Made by a program: the position numbers and the translations under genes. Below the pieces are notes generated by a model, which saw only the letters and a program-made list of their open reading frames with translations, was not told the DNA's origin and made no database searches. A stretch of 64,000 bases of DNA from a virus. How positions within the stretch are numbered: the first letter of the stretch is position 1; the number at the start of each line of letters is the position of its first letter. Location: the IMG/VR virus record IMGVR_UViG_3300010396_000003, positions 64,001 to 128,000 of that record; one strand, written 5' to 3'. Below, one piece after another: positions 7,779 to 15,359 of this stretch.

Positions 7779-8645
7779 TTAAAGAACGGTGAGAGCAGTC
7801 CCGCAGGTCGCGCAATAAGAATTCGTTGCTTTGTTTACGCGCCCGCAGGTTTGACATTTTGGCTTATGATCGACGGTGACAGCATGTTGCACGCGCTGTC
7901 CACCAACGCATCCACGTAATTTTAGGACGACAACATCCGCGATGGCTTGCGTCAGAAAATCTGAGGTCCATTCGAAATGTTGATTGCTTACGCTTCCCGG
8001 AACGGTTATACCAACGTCATTTAGAACCGAATCGGTTGCATCTATCTTGCATTCGTTGGCAGAAAGCGTTGCTCCCATAAAGTTGCAGGTGTGAACAGTC
8101 GAATTTAAGCCGGATGTGGAAGACGAAAACGAAGTTACGCTACGCATAACGTCATCCGGTCCCATATCGCTAGAGCGACGGCCGTATTTGGGAAACGGGG
8201 AAGGAACCCTTGGACGCCGGCGATCATAAGGTGGATACCAAGGACGTGGACACGGCACATCATAATAGTTGAATCGTGGCACATCGATCGGTTTTTGTTC
8301 GGTCTTGTATTCAATGCGGATCAGTCCATCCTCGAGACCTACGCCGCGGTGATTTTCGATTTCAGTAGTACGTTCAATAAACTTGAAACGATTACCGCTA
8401 TCGAAATTGCCGTTCTTAATAAAACGTTCTAGCTCCAGGTTGCTGTTCGGATGAACAACGAGCCAGGTCCCTTCGGTTGCATCCTGTCCGTCAACAGATA
8501 CCTTAAGTTTGATACGGAGAGAATTGAGGTTTTTCATGAGGATCGAATATTCAGATCCAAAGGGAATTGTGACAGTGTCTCCATGCTCACGCAGAATTCT
8601 TCCGCGAGATTTGATACACACTGTGAATTTATTATGGTAAACCAT
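7779..8645 (-). CDS. Beta-rich protein with C-terminal zinc ribbon, probably structural
   Basis: The 288-residue protein has a beta-rich N-terminal domain (residues 1-120; FTVCIKSRGRILREHGDTV, then DGQDATEG and LELERFIKNG), a proline/arginine/tyrosine-rich linker (about 120-160), a serine/threonine-rich middle part, and a C-terminal zinc ribbon (CQTCGRVNKATNSYCATC). A good ribosome-binding site (AAGGAGA) precedes the ATG. I recall similar N-terminal domains in phage proteins of uncertain role. The position next to head genes suggests a virion component, which is inference. Confidence 0.6.
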   Translation of the reverse strand: MVYHNKFTVCIKSRGRILREHGDTVTIPFGSEYSILMKNLNSLRIKLKVSVDGQDATEGTWLVVHPNSNLELERFIKNGNFDSGNRFKFIERTTEIENHRGVGLEDGLIRIEYKTEQKPIDVPRFNYYDVPCPRPWYPPYDRRRPRVPSPFPKYGRRSSDMGPDDVMRSVTSFSSSTSGLNSTVHTCNFMGATLSANECKIDATDSVLNDVGITVPGSVSNQHFEWTSDFLTQAIADVVVLKLRGCVGGQRVQHAVTVDHKPKCQTCGRVNKATNSYCATCGTALTVL

Positions 8646-8724
8646 CTGGATTGTCTCCTTGTAACGGCTCGCAGAAAGCCCGTACCGCTTTACCGACTGC
8701 TGGATTTACTGCTGGTCGAAGATA

Positions 8725-9603
8725 TTAATCCGAAACATCCTCTACTGTCAAGGCACACCGGCAATTGGGATGCTCGGTGGGCATAATCGCACCACTTGGA
8801 AATGGCTTGCCAAGTTCAACAACCGCATCGCTATTTTGTTCGCATTCTGGACAGGTTCTTTCGTCTTCCGCTGTCAACCAACGAACGGTTTTAACGATCC
8901 CCGACTTCTTCCACATATCAAAATTGCCGTGCGTTTGTGCGTTAATTACCTCGGTTCGCGCAATCATTTCAGCGCGCGCCTCACTAAAGATACCCTGCTT
9001 CGTTTGATCATGAAGTGCTTTCTGAATATGAGCCTTAATCTCTTCCATCCTAAGTTCTTTTTGGAATGACTCCGCTACAATGTCGTGGATTTTTTCTCTG
9101 GTTGTATCGCTAATTGCCCATCGCGCATCTGGATTCTTCACAAGATCGCCGCTCTTGTTGTATTTCATTCCGACCATTTCGGCGGCACGCTTCACAGCAT
9201 AGTCGTGTGCAATCTCATTTGCGGCGGCAATAATTCCGCTGGGCGCGTATTCGATCTGCAACATGCCTTGACCAACACCAGAAAGAGAGGCATTAACAAG
9301 TTGCTCTTGTACTTCCGACGGGAGAGAGTTCCATTCCTGTTCCATCGCTTTGAGAATTTTATCGGCGATCTCCGTGGCTTCTGCATCGGAAATACGCTTC
9401 GTTAAAACGTCATATGAGGTTTTATTGGGTCCGGCTACTCCATTGGCTTCGCGAAATGCGAATTCTTCTGCTTCCTTGTCGGATTTTCCCTGCTTTTTTG
9501 CGCGGTGATACGCGCTGTTCCATACGTGACTCCACTGACGCCGGCGCTTGGCGCCGCCCGTAACATACTTCGGTACATCGTGTCCGTCGTCCGCGTAAGG
9601 CAT
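8725..9603 (-). CDS. MuF-type minor head (head morphogenesis) protein
   Basis: The 292-residue protein has a ChaB-like N-terminal segment (HVWNSAYHRAKKQGKSDKEA, residues about 25-45) and ends with the SPP1 gp7/Mu F signature: ARTEVINAQTHGN, then TAEDERTCPECEQN and PTEHPNCRC with zinc-type cysteines. MuF proteins bind the portal side of the procapsid and are often packaged with DNA. The ATG at 9603 overlaps the preceding stop in TAATG; an upstream in-frame start would only duplicate overlapping sequence. The gene order portal, fusion protein, MuF is the usual head-gene order with one extra gene inserted. Confidence 0.9.
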   Translation of the reverse strand: MPYADDGHDVPKYVTGGAKRRRQWSHVWNSAYHRAKKQGKSDKEAEEFAFREANGVAGPNKTSYDVLTKRISDAEATEIADKILKAMEQEWNSLPSEVQEQLVNASLSGVGQGMLQIEYAPSGIIAAANEIAHDYAVKRAAEMVGMKYNKSGDLVKNPDARWAISDTTREKIHDIVAESFQKELRMEEIKAHIQKALHDQTKQGIFSEARAEMIARTEVINAQTHGNFDMWKKSGIVKTVRWLTAEDERTCPECEQNSDAVVELGKPFPSGAIMPTEHPNCRCALTVEDVSD

Positions 9604-11192
9604 TAGGATAATTTCTCGTCTTCCAGACTTTTGTGACCAAATAGGACCTGGGCATTCCACTTATCCCCGGAAGGCTGCATGGACAGCATTCCACCTTCAT
9701 CCAAATCAAGAACATCCACGTCGTTATATATATGATCAGAGAGCTCACGAAGATTTGATCCGGAAAGAACGATTAGGAACGGACCACGGCCTGCCTTTGC
9801 CTTCTGCTGAATCTCACCTATAAGCGAGAGGAATCGTTTCCGGAATGAGTTACGTGATTCTCCTCCCTCTGGCACTTGATTTGGATTATCCATTAACAAA
9901 CGAACTTTCTTCTTATTGGCATATTTCTGTTGTCCAGCAAGTATGCCAAGGTTCCACGTCTTAGCTCTATTGTCGATGACAATCTGCGGATTATAGATAG
10001 ATCCACTTTGAATAATTTCTGCCGTTTCGCGGTGGCGCTTCAAGTCACTGCAATATATTTTAGTGATCGGCGTTTCTTTTAGATATTGTTCCGCTGTCAA
10101 TAATTTTACGCGTCCGTCGTCTGAAAGTGGGAAATCCAACCAGCCATCAGAGCGTTTAATTGGATCCAACGCCGTTTTACCATGACGCATCATAAAAATC
10201 GTCTTGCGACTTCCTTCTCCAGAAATCGCTTTTTGAAGTGGAGCGGCGCCGATACGATAAGCAGCCTCTAAAAGCTCATTCTCCGGCTCGTACCAATCAC
10301 TGCAATATTCATCGGCCGGATATGGAAGCCGATCTGAATCTGCCGGTTTCTCTTTCCCTCCATCCCATTTAATAAAATAATCATTTCTACAGCTTTTTTT
10401 GTCATCACCAAGATATTCACAATTCGCGCAACAGGAACCGCCCTTAGGAACTCGCATTGCAGCGTGATGGTTTGGCGGCAATTCCGGCATGGCTAACTTT
10501 TCTTCCGATGTACCCTTACTATACTTTTCCAATTCCGTTTGAGATTTATCTAAATGAGAAAAAACAAGGTTCTTCAAGATAATCCTATCGCCCTCGAGCG
10601 GATTAACAAGTTTTAGATATTGCGCTTCCGTTCCTGGCTTGAGATATCCAACCGTAATGTGCGGACGATATTCTTTATGTGTGCTTATATGATCTAGTTC
10701 TGCTAAATTGCGGTGGAGCGCATGGAGTGCATCACTGTCTACTGGTATGATTAGCGGTATGCCATCTGGACCCTCTGGGAATGTGTCATAGCCGAGAAGC
10801 GTTGCCTCTATTTCCCCAGTATTCTTTGTAATCTTATTCACATCTTCCGGAGTTATTTCTTTTTGTAAACCAAATAGCACGGTGACGTGCGGTTCTTTTT
10901 CTCGTCCCTTTAATGTAAAGTCTGTATCGAGAATCGGAACCTCAAGAACATTCTTAGCATCTTCCGGAGATAAATTAAATTGAACTGAATGATATTCACG
11001 TTTTTTTAGTGTGTCACTCATAGTTTTAACCAAACGGTCGACTTCGAGCTGCGCCCGATCCTGTTGACGCTTGAAAACTTTATGTATGGCATCTTTAATA
11101 TGAAAGATTGCCTGATGGGACTCCGGCGTTAATTTAGCCGGATCAATACGCGAGCCCCGTTTTTTTGCTAACTCGTTTGAATATTTTTCCAT
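9603..11192 (-). CDS. Fusion: 2H phosphoesterase, cysteine cluster, histidine phosphatase
   Basis: The 529-residue protein has three parts. Residues about 75-220 contain PHVTVLFGL and PHITVGYL, the paired HxT motifs of 2H phosphoesterases (2'-5' RNA ligase/cyclic phosphodiesterase family; the anti-CBASS enzyme Acb1 has this fold). Residues about 250-310 contain CCANC...C...YCSDWY, a cysteine cluster often found in phage head-region proteins. Residues about 330-525 are a histidine phosphatase/phosphoglycerate-mutase domain, with MMRHGKT (catalytic RHG), YCSDLKRHRETAE and VPEGGES. The ATG at 11192 was chosen for its spacing from GGAAGG; a second ATG lies three codons upstream. The gene sits between portal and MuF genes, so the enzyme may be packaged in the head. 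Its substrate is unknown. Confidence 0.85.
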   Translation of the reverse strand: MEKYSNELAKKRGSRIDPAKLTPESHQAIFHIKDAIHKVFKRQQDRAQLEVDRLVKTMSDTLKKREYHSVQFNLSPEDAKNVLEVPILDTDFTLKGREKEPHVTVLFGLQKEITPEDVNKITKNTGEIEATLLGYDTFPEGPDGIPLIIPVDSDALHALHRNLAELDHISTHKEYRPHITVGYLKPGTEAQYLKLVNPLEGDRIILKNLVFSHLDKSQTELEKYSKGTSEEKLAMPELPPNHHAAMRVPKGGSCCANCEYLGDDKKSCRNDYFIKWDGGKEKPADSDRLPYPADEYCSDWYEPENELLEAAYRIGAAPLQKAISGEGSRKTIFMMRHGKTALDPIKRSDGWLDFPLSDDGRVKLLTAEQYLKETPITKIYCSDLKRHRETAEIIQSGSIYNPQIVIDNRAKTWNLGILAGQQKYANKKKVRLLMDNPNQVPEGGESRNSFRKRFLSLIGEIQQKAKAGRGPFLIVLSGSNLRELSDHIYNDVDVLDLDEGGMLSMQPSGDKWNAQVLFGHKSLEDEKLS

Positions 11193-12765
11193 TGGGCACA
11201 TGCCTTCCTATCGATCGCCCACCGCCGGCAGCCTGCGAGGGACGAGAACCGCGGCTGTTCTTGCCTCCAGGATTACTGCTTCCTGGCGGTCGGTTCGGTG
11301 GAACATTTGCATTTTCGTTTAATGTCGCTTTTCCATCTTCATCGACGTCAACACCTCCCAATGCTGGTGCCATGCCGAGTGGAACAAATCCGGTTCCAGT
11401 GATAATGCCGAGTTGATCTGCTTCCGGTTCCGGTCGCAAATCTTCACCTAAACGTTCACGTGCTTCATTTGGTGTTAATGTTCCCTTGCTTACCAACATC
11501 GTGATAGCGGCAGCATTCTTAAGCGGATCCGGCTCGCTATATGGATCCACGGCGAATTCATATTCGGTCAGACCCATTTTCTTCTGAATAATAAAGTCGA
11601 TAAATCCCTTAAGCCAAAGAATGTATGGCAGCGTTCCTTCTGACTCGGCAGATTCACTCGATGCTTTCCCTTCTGTGCGGATCATCTTAATAAGACGCTG
11701 CGGACTCGTGCCGTAACCGAAACAAATTTCACGAATATGTTTTTCGTCGTAAAGACCGGCGAGTAGCGGCTCTTTGGAGAATACGATCTGATCATTTTTA
11801 CCTGGTTCATTAAATCCTTGCACCAAGCGCCACTGATTACGAGCAGCGAGGTTGCCAGCAAGTTCCGAATTCATCCAATCCATTGCTTCATTGATCTTCG
11901 CAACTGGTGTTCCTCTTGGAACTACCTGTACCACACCCGGTACGGAACCTTCCGTGTAATATGCCAAAGCAAATTCAAGACGCTTCATGCCAACTTTAAT
12001 TTCCGGAGCAAGCTGCTCGGTCGGACTCATACCATAAAGCTGGGAGGAAACCGAGTTTCGCGGCACAATGTTACGCGGTTTGTAGATCAACTGGTCCGTT
12101 GTCAAGTTTAAATACGGCATGCCCCACCAGTTTTGGGCATAAGCAGGACTCGGCGGTATTGGAGTAAAACCGTTTTCATCAATATACCGCGTGATCATTT
12201 CACCGCGGATGACGGCAAGTTCTGCAATTTCTCCGCTAAATGTTTTGCGTACCAATACTGAAGGAGCATCGATGACAAGCAAATCATCCAGTAATGGGCG
12301 CAACCATTCTTGCCAGTTGTGCTCACGATCAGGATATTCAAAGAAACGATTGAGCTTCAAAAGTGTATCGTCATCTTTTCCACGCGCCAACGTATCCTTT
12401 CTGCGCTCACCAGGGCGCGCACGGAGTTGAATTTCCCAAGCGCAACGTTCAATCGCATCTTTGACATTTTCGATACAAATCTTTGCAAGCGGATAGGTAG
12501 CCATTGCCTTTAGGTCGGCCGCTGAGTATTCAGCGTCGGCGCGCGGCGTCCAAATAAGGTTTTCACCGGCCCAAAACTGGAATCCCTTAGGCTCGGAACC
12601 AGCCGGTCCCATTGGGTTGACCGGCTGCATCGGTGAGTACCAATCTTTTGTATCGATATTGCGAATTTCGTTGGGTGGACGTTGGTAAAGCGATTGACCG
12701 TAACGCGTGAGAGCGTCAACAAATTGACCAATCGGTTTTATAGTAATACCGTTACGATTTGCCAT
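11143..12765 (-). CDS. Phage portal protein
   Basis: The protein of about 540 residues has portal-like features: an early ATYPLAKICIENVKDAI helix, the YWGxPY-like NWWGMPYLNL segment, a central region of long helices (MSPTEQLAPEIKVGMKRLEF), a segment resembling KEPLLAGLYDEKHIREICFGYG found in HK97/SPP1-type portals, and a disordered Gly/Pro/Asn/Arg-rich C-terminus. Portals form the dodecameric ring for DNA entry. The ATG at 12765 was preferred to a TTG at 12786; neither has a strong Shine-Dalgarno. Its 3' end overlaps the fusion gene by 50 bases. Confidence 0.88.
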   Translation of the reverse strand: MANRNGITIKPIGQFVDALTRYGQSLYQRPPNEIRNIDTKDWYSPMQPVNPMGPAGSEPKGFQFWAGENLIWTPRADAEYSAADLKAMATYPLAKICIENVKDAIERCAWEIQLRARPGERRKDTLARGKDDDTLLKLNRFFEYPDREHNWQEWLRPLLDDLLVIDAPSVLVRKTFSGEIAELAVIRGEMITRYIDENGFTPIPPSPAYAQNWWGMPYLNLTTDQLIYKPRNIVPRNSVSSQLYGMSPTEQLAPEIKVGMKRLEFALAYYTEGSVPGVVQVVPRGTPVAKINEAMDWMNSELAGNLAARNQWRLVQGFNEPGKNDQIVFSKEPLLAGLYDEKHIREICFGYGTSPQRLIKMIRTEGKASSESAESEGTLPYILWLKGFIDFIIQKKMGLTEYEFAVDPYSEPDPLKNAAAITMLVSKGTLTPNEARERLGEDLRPEPEADQLGIITGTGFVPLGMAPALGGVDVDEDGKATLNENANVPPNRPPGSSNPGGKNSRGSRPSQAAGGGRSIGRHVPNGKIFKRVSKKTGLAY

Positions 12766-12810
12766 TTCGCGCGGATTGTAAGGCAAAAAGGGGGAGGATG
12801 ATAGGAAAGA

Positions 12811-13104
12811 TTATCTGGATGGCAAAACTTGATTGATATTAACCTTCACAATCGGATCCTCATACCAGATTGCACCATCGACATTACAGGTATGCTGGAC
12901 CTTAACACTAAACATCTTTATATCAAGCTGGCCATCGTCTGGCGTTGGTTGATTTGTAACACGAACACATTTTAATGTTCCACTTTTAGCCCCACAGGCA
13001 GGGCATTTCGCATTAGGATCGATGCGTGCGAGCTCGTTTTTGGTCGGTCTGCGAAACAACCAAATAATGAAACGAAGAAACTCGTCAAACCAGTGAAACA
13101 GCAT
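12811..13104 (-). CDS. Zinc-ribbon protein with hydrophobic N-terminus
   Basis: This 97-residue protein has an N-terminal aromatic/hydrophobic helix (residues 1-18), then CPACGAKSGTLKC and a second HTC site, and a beta-rich C-terminal half. It lies directly upstream of the portal gene on the same strand. The N-terminal helix could anchor it in the membrane. The function is unknown. Confidence 0.65.
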   Translation of the reverse strand: MLFHWFDEFLRFIIWLFRRPTKNELARIDPNAKCPACGAKSGTLKCVRVTNQPTPDDGQLDIKMFSVKVQHTCNVDGAIWYEDPIVKVNINQVLPSR

Positions 13105-13107
13105 TAG

Positions 13108-13398
13108 TTAATCATCCTCTGAATGTGATAATACCACTTTGCTTGCCAAAAGATAATCTCTGGCTCGATCATAGGCTCGAGCCCATTTCTGGCAAGCATA
13201 AGGATGATCGGCTATTTCTTTCCCGTAGTGGCCGCGGAAAGGCTTTAACGGAAGCATCAGGTTAATACGCTGGAGGCGAATACTACACGATCGACAGAAG
13301 GGATACTTCTCCCATTTTACGGATCCGCAGGCAGAACAAACTATTGAGTCCCACTCTTTGGTTAACTTTGAAATTATTTCAGTTTTAACTTCAAACAT
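13108..13398 (-). CDS. Small zinc-ribbon protein
   Basis: The 96-residue protein has CSAC and CRSC pairs (about residues 21-38) and a basic helical C-terminal half containing PLKPFRGHYGKEIADHPYACQKW. It is followed by the next gene after only three bases. The function is unknown. Confidence 0.65.
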   Translation of the reverse strand: MFEVKTEIISKLTKEWDSIVCSACGSVKWEKYPFCRSCSIRLQRINLMLPLKPFRGHYGKEIADHPYACQKWARAYDRARDYLLASKVVLSHSEDD

Positions 13399-13406
13399 AG
13401 AACTCC

Positions 13407-13428
13407 GGGGCGGACCAAAATCCGCCCC
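13407..13428. terminator. Perfect 8-bp GC-rich hairpin, possible terminator or processing site
   Basis: GGGGCGGA (13407-13414) and TCCGCCCC (13421-13428) pair perfectly around a six-base loop. No strong T-run follows on either strand, so intrinsic termination would be weak. The 102 bases from here to 13530 hold no convincing gene. Confidence 0.4.
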
Positions 13429-13530
13429 AAAGGTTTAGGCTGCTAGTGGCAGCTCTGCTTTTATGGTTTCACCTTTTGATCACGTGGAACGCTAAACAAA
13501 AGGCTTCTATCAGTTGGCGAATGAATTCTA

Positions 13531-14004
13531 CTACAACTTCATATCCATTGGATAGCGATCAAGTTCGTTTACACCTGGAACCACGCCAATGGGATAAATA
13601 TAGTGGCCGGGAGCAATCTGGTAGTCTTCAATCGAAGGATTAATTAAAGCAAATTTCGCACCCTCGCGAGCACATTCACGAACGAATCTACTGCAAATTA
13701 ATTGATGCTGATTAATAGGCCAATGAGAATCGAGGAAGTGAAATATGTTTCCAACATCATACTTTGTTCCAATAAGCGTTTTGCCATATTCAATGGCTGA
13801 CTCGATCCCGGGAAACGTAAAGTCGATGTGTGCGGTATCGATTATGCTGTTTGCCGCTCGGATCTGAACGCCGCCATCGAGCCGGCAGTCAAGCCAGCGC
13901 TCATCATCCATCTTGAAACCGATATGAGAGAACTGCTCGTGTAAGGTCCAACGGATTGCTTGGGAGGTTATTGAATCATCACGGACAATGCGAACGTATG
14001 CCAT
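13531..14004 (-). CDS. Permuted NlpC/P60-like (YiiX-type) hydrolase
   Basis: The 157-residue protein has FSHIGF (about residue 25; permuted catalytic histidine), then a GVQIR strand, KYDVGNIFHF, and LICSRFV (about residue 105) with a cysteine in the place of the nucleophile. This order, His before Cys, is that of the YiiX/YebB group of papain-like hydrolases, many of which cleave peptidoglycan or lipid amides. A lysis or virion role is possible. The gene ends with two tandem TAG codons, notable beside the amber suppressor tRNAs. Confidence 0.7.
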   Translation of the reverse strand: MAYVRIVRDDSITSQAIRWTLHEQFSHIGFKMDDERWLDCRLDGGVQIRAANSIIDTAHIDFTFPGIESAIEYGKTLIGTKYDVGNIFHFLDSHWPINQHQLICSRFVRECAREGAKFALINPSIEDYQIAPGHYIYPIGVVPGVNELDRYPMDMKL

Positions 14005-14040
14005 GGATATGGCATATCAAATTATACGGAAAGAAGGAAA

Positions 14041-14116
14041 TGGTGCGGGCGGTGAGAGTCGAACTCACGATCCTCTGATTAAGAGTCAGATGCTTTAGCC
14101 ACTGAGCTACGCCCGC
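14041..14116 (-). tRNA. tRNA-Lys(CTT)
   Basis: A full cloverleaf folds on the minus strand: acceptor GCGGGCG/CGCCCGC, anticodon loop CTCTTAA (anticodon CTT), T-loop TTCGACT, and an encoded 3' CCA after discriminator A. It is 76 bases long and separated from the next tRNA by one base. Confidence 0.95.
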
Positions 14117-14117
14117 A

Positions 14118-14191
14118 TGGTAGGCCCGGCAGGTGCTGCCCCTGCGTCCCCTGATTAAAAGTCAGGTAGTCTACTGTTGACTTACGGACCC
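14118..14191 (-). tRNA. tRNA-Lys(TTT)
   Basis: The cloverleaf has a 7-bp acceptor stem with two G-U pairs (GGGTCCG/CGGGCCT), anticodon arm CCTGA-CTTTTAA-TCAGG (anticodon TTT) and an encoded CCA after A73. It is 74 bases long. The T-arm is less regular than in its neighbour. It lies one base from tRNA-Lys(CTT) and three bases from the acb2-like stop. Confidence 0.85.
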
Positions 14192-14193
14192 GA

Positions 14194-14409
14194 TCAATTA
14201 CCGCCGCACGCGATGCTGGCATTTGCCGTCATGCAAGCTTCACGTACCTTTCGAACGGCTGCGGTTTGATCGGCGCTTGGAAGAGTATTCGCGACAATAA
14301 CCGCAGCCAAATGTTTACCAGCCTCGCGGATCGCCTCGAACTTAGGAAGTTGGTCTGGCGTCGGTGCGTGGTAGGTAAACCAGTTGTCGATATTGACTTC
14401 AGTTATCAT
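14194..14409 (-). CDS. acb2-like: Acb2/Vs.4-like cyclic-nucleotide sponge
   Basis: This 71-residue helical protein has the pattern NWFTYHAPTPDQ, then FEAIREAGKHLAAVI, S-DQ-AAV-KVREAC and TANASIA, which matches the Acb2 (T4 Vs.4) two-helix hairpin as I remember it from phage PaMx33. Acb2 proteins form hexamers that bind cyclic di- and trinucleotides and so block CBASS. The ATG at 14409 has AAAGGAA upstream; a further upstream ATG at 14445 would place the start inside a hairpin. The gene lies between two tRNA groups. The assignment is strong in pattern but unverified by search. Confidence 0.85.
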   Translation of the reverse strand: MITEVNIDNWFTYHAPTPDQLPKFEAIREAGKHLAAVIVANTLPSADQTAAVRKVREACMTANASIACGGN

Positions 14410-14433
14410 CACAATTCCTTTCAAAGTAAACGA

Positions 14434-14461
14434 GGCGGCGTACATCCTCTTTACCGCCGCC
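14434..14461 (-). promoter_or_regulatory. Hairpin in the leader of the acb2-like gene
   Basis: In the minus-strand RNA GGCGGCG (14461-14455) pairs with CGCCGCC (14440-14434) around a 14-base loop, ending about 25 bases upstream of the acb2-like start. A short T-containing stretch follows. It could be an attenuator or a processing site downstream of the tRNA-Trp unit. Confidence 0.4.
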
Positions 14462-14484
14462 CCCTCTGTTTAGATCTATTCCCG

Positions 14485-14528
14485 GAGGCAGCCGATACAC
14501 AGGAGACTAAGCCCGCATCGACTGCCTC
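14485..14528 (-). promoter_or_regulatory. 12-bp stem-loop between tRNA-Trp and the acb2-like gene
   Basis: In RNA from the minus strand, 14528-14517 pairs with 14496-14485 over 12 positions including one G-U pair, with a 20-base loop. No T-run follows. A role in RNA processing or stability is possible. Confidence 0.4.
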
Positions 14529-14533
14529 GGTTC

Positions 14534-14564
14534 CGTGATCAGACGCCATACACGGCTGATCACG
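14534..14564. promoter_or_regulatory. Perfect 9-bp inverted repeat, possible operator
   Basis: CGTGATCAG (14534-14542) and CTGATCACG (14556-14564) are exact inverted copies 13 bases apart. A TTGACC sequence on the minus strand starts at 14573, so this site would overlap a weak promoter for the acb2-like gene. Confidence 0.4.
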
Positions 14565-14574
14565 AAGGTCAATA

Positions 14575-14650
14575 TGGCGGGTCAGGATGGATTCGAACCA
14601 CCGAGTCTCGGTTTGGAGGCGAGCAGTTTCGCCGCTAAGCTTACTGACCC
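14575..14650 (-). tRNA. tRNA-Trp(CCA)
   Basis: The cloverleaf has acceptor GGGTCAG/CTGACCC, anticodon loop CTCCAAA (anticodon CCA), a good T-loop TTCGAAT, discriminator G and an encoded 3' CCA. It is 76 bases long. One mismatch occurs at the loop-closing pair of the anticodon stem. Confidence 0.92.
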
Positions 14651-14679
14651 TGAGGCTAGAGGATATCACAGATGTCAAA

Positions 14680-15105
14680 CTAAAAAGGAATGTCTTCGTC
14701 AGAAATCTCAGATCCGCCTCCACCGCCTACTGGATCGGCATCGTAATGATCTTGCGCCGGCGCCGCGGTCCGTTCCGGCTTATCGCCAAGCATCTTCATG
14801 GTTGAAGCTACAATCTCAAATGCCGTGCGCTTTTCTCCGCTGCGCTTGTCTTCCCATTGGCGAGATTGAATTTTACCTTCGACGTAAACAAGCGAACCCT
14901 TCTTTAAGTATTGCTGACAAATTTCTGCCAACTTACTCCAGGCAATGATCTTGTGCCACTCGATGTGTTTCTGCTTTTGCCCTGAGCGATCTTTAAATGT
15001 TTCGTCTGTGGCGATTGAGAAATTACAAACGGCTGAGCCGCCAGAAGTGTAACGAGTCTCGGGATCTTTACCGAGACGGCCGATAAGAAAAACTTTGTTT
15101 AGCAT
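14680..15105 (-). CDS. ssb: Single-stranded DNA-binding protein
   Basis: The 141-residue protein starts MLNKVFLIGRLGKDPETRYT and continues with the OB-fold SSB pattern (FSIATDE, EWHKIIAWSKLAEICQQYLKKG, VYVEGKIQSRQW). It has a glycine-rich linker and ends in the acidic tip DEDIPF that binds replication partners. SSB coats single-stranded DNA during replication and recombination. The gene ends in TAG. It is placed inside the tRNA cluster, between tRNA-Trp and the class II suppressor tRNA. Confidence 0.97.
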   Translation of the reverse strand: MLNKVFLIGRLGKDPETRYTSGGSAVCNFSIATDETFKDRSGQKQKHIEWHKIIAWSKLAEICQQYLKKGSLVYVEGKIQSRQWEDKRSGEKRTAFEIVASTMKMLGDKPERTAAPAQDHYDADPVGGGGGSEISDEDIPF

Positions 15106-15128
15106 GCTCGGGATTATAGCAGGAATTT

Positions 15129-15228
15129 TGGAGCGTCTGGCGAGATTTGAACTCGCATCAACCAGTTAGAACTGGCTGCTCTGTCGGTTTTAGAGACCGA
15201 TGCTTTCACCCGGTTAAGCTACAGACGC
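15129..15228 (-). tRNA. Amber suppressor tRNA(CTA), class II with long variable arm
   Basis: The cloverleaf has acceptor GCGTCTG/CAGACGC, D-arm GCTT...AAGC, anticodon arm TCGGT-CTCTAAA-ACCGA (anticodon CTA, reading UAG), a 27-base variable region with its own hairpin (CCAGT...ACTGG), T-arm GCGAG-TTCAAAT-CTCGC, discriminator U and an encoded CCA. The 100-base length is long even for a class II tRNA. Class II form suggests Ser, Leu or Tyr origin, whereas G1-C72, C2-G71, G3-C70 and U73 are the acceptor features of tRNA-Gly. The amino acid charged is therefore uncertain. Confidence 0.88.
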
Positions 15229-15237
15229 CTTGTTCTC

Positions 15238-15260
15238 TTAGGAACAATTTTTGTTCCTAA
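15238..15260. terminator. 10-bp hairpin between suppressor tRNA and mini-tRNA units
   Basis: TTAGGAACAA and TTGTTCCTAA form a perfect 10-bp stem with a three-base loop. The minus-strand transcript has only a short mixed sequence after it, so it may be a processing or weak termination signal between the two RNA groups. Confidence 0.4.
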
Positions 15261-15266
15261 AGAAAT

Positions 15267-15311
15267 TGGAGCGGGGTGTGGCTTTGAACCACGTCTTTCG
15301 ACGCACCCCGC
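15267..15311 (-). ncRNA. Mini-tRNA-like unit 1 (45 nt, no anticodon arm)
   Basis: The minus strand gives acceptor GCGGGGT paired with ACCCCGC, a hairpin CGTC-GAAA-GACG with a GNRA loop, a T-arm GTGG-TTCAAAG-CCAC with a consensus T-loop, discriminator U and encoded CCA. There is no anticodon arm. The acceptor end (G1-C72, C2-G71, G3-C70, U73) matches bacterial tRNA-Gly. It starts one base from unit 2. It could be a minihelix substrate for an aminoacyl-tRNA synthetase or CCA enzyme, or a decayed tRNA. Confidence 0.6.
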
Positions 15312-15312
15312 G

Positions 15313-15358
15313 TGGCAGGGGCTTCGGATTTGATCCACGCGCTTTCACGCGAGCCCCT
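15313..15358 (-). ncRNA. Mini-tRNA-like unit 2 (46 nt, no anticodon arm)
   Basis: The minus strand gives a perfect 7-bp acceptor AGGGGCT/AGCCCCT, a hairpin with loop GAAA (GCGT-GAAA-GCGC, one G-U), a T-arm-like segment around ATCAAAT, discriminator G and encoded CCA. The acceptor (A1-U72, G2-C71, G3-C70, G73) is that of bacterial tRNA-Trp. It is separated from units 1 and 3 by single bases. Confidence 0.55.
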
Positions 15359-15359
15359 A

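Noticed and set aside
13441-13530. Possible small minus-strand gene after the amidase-like gene
   Set aside because: The only open frame has no start codon or ribosome-binding site.
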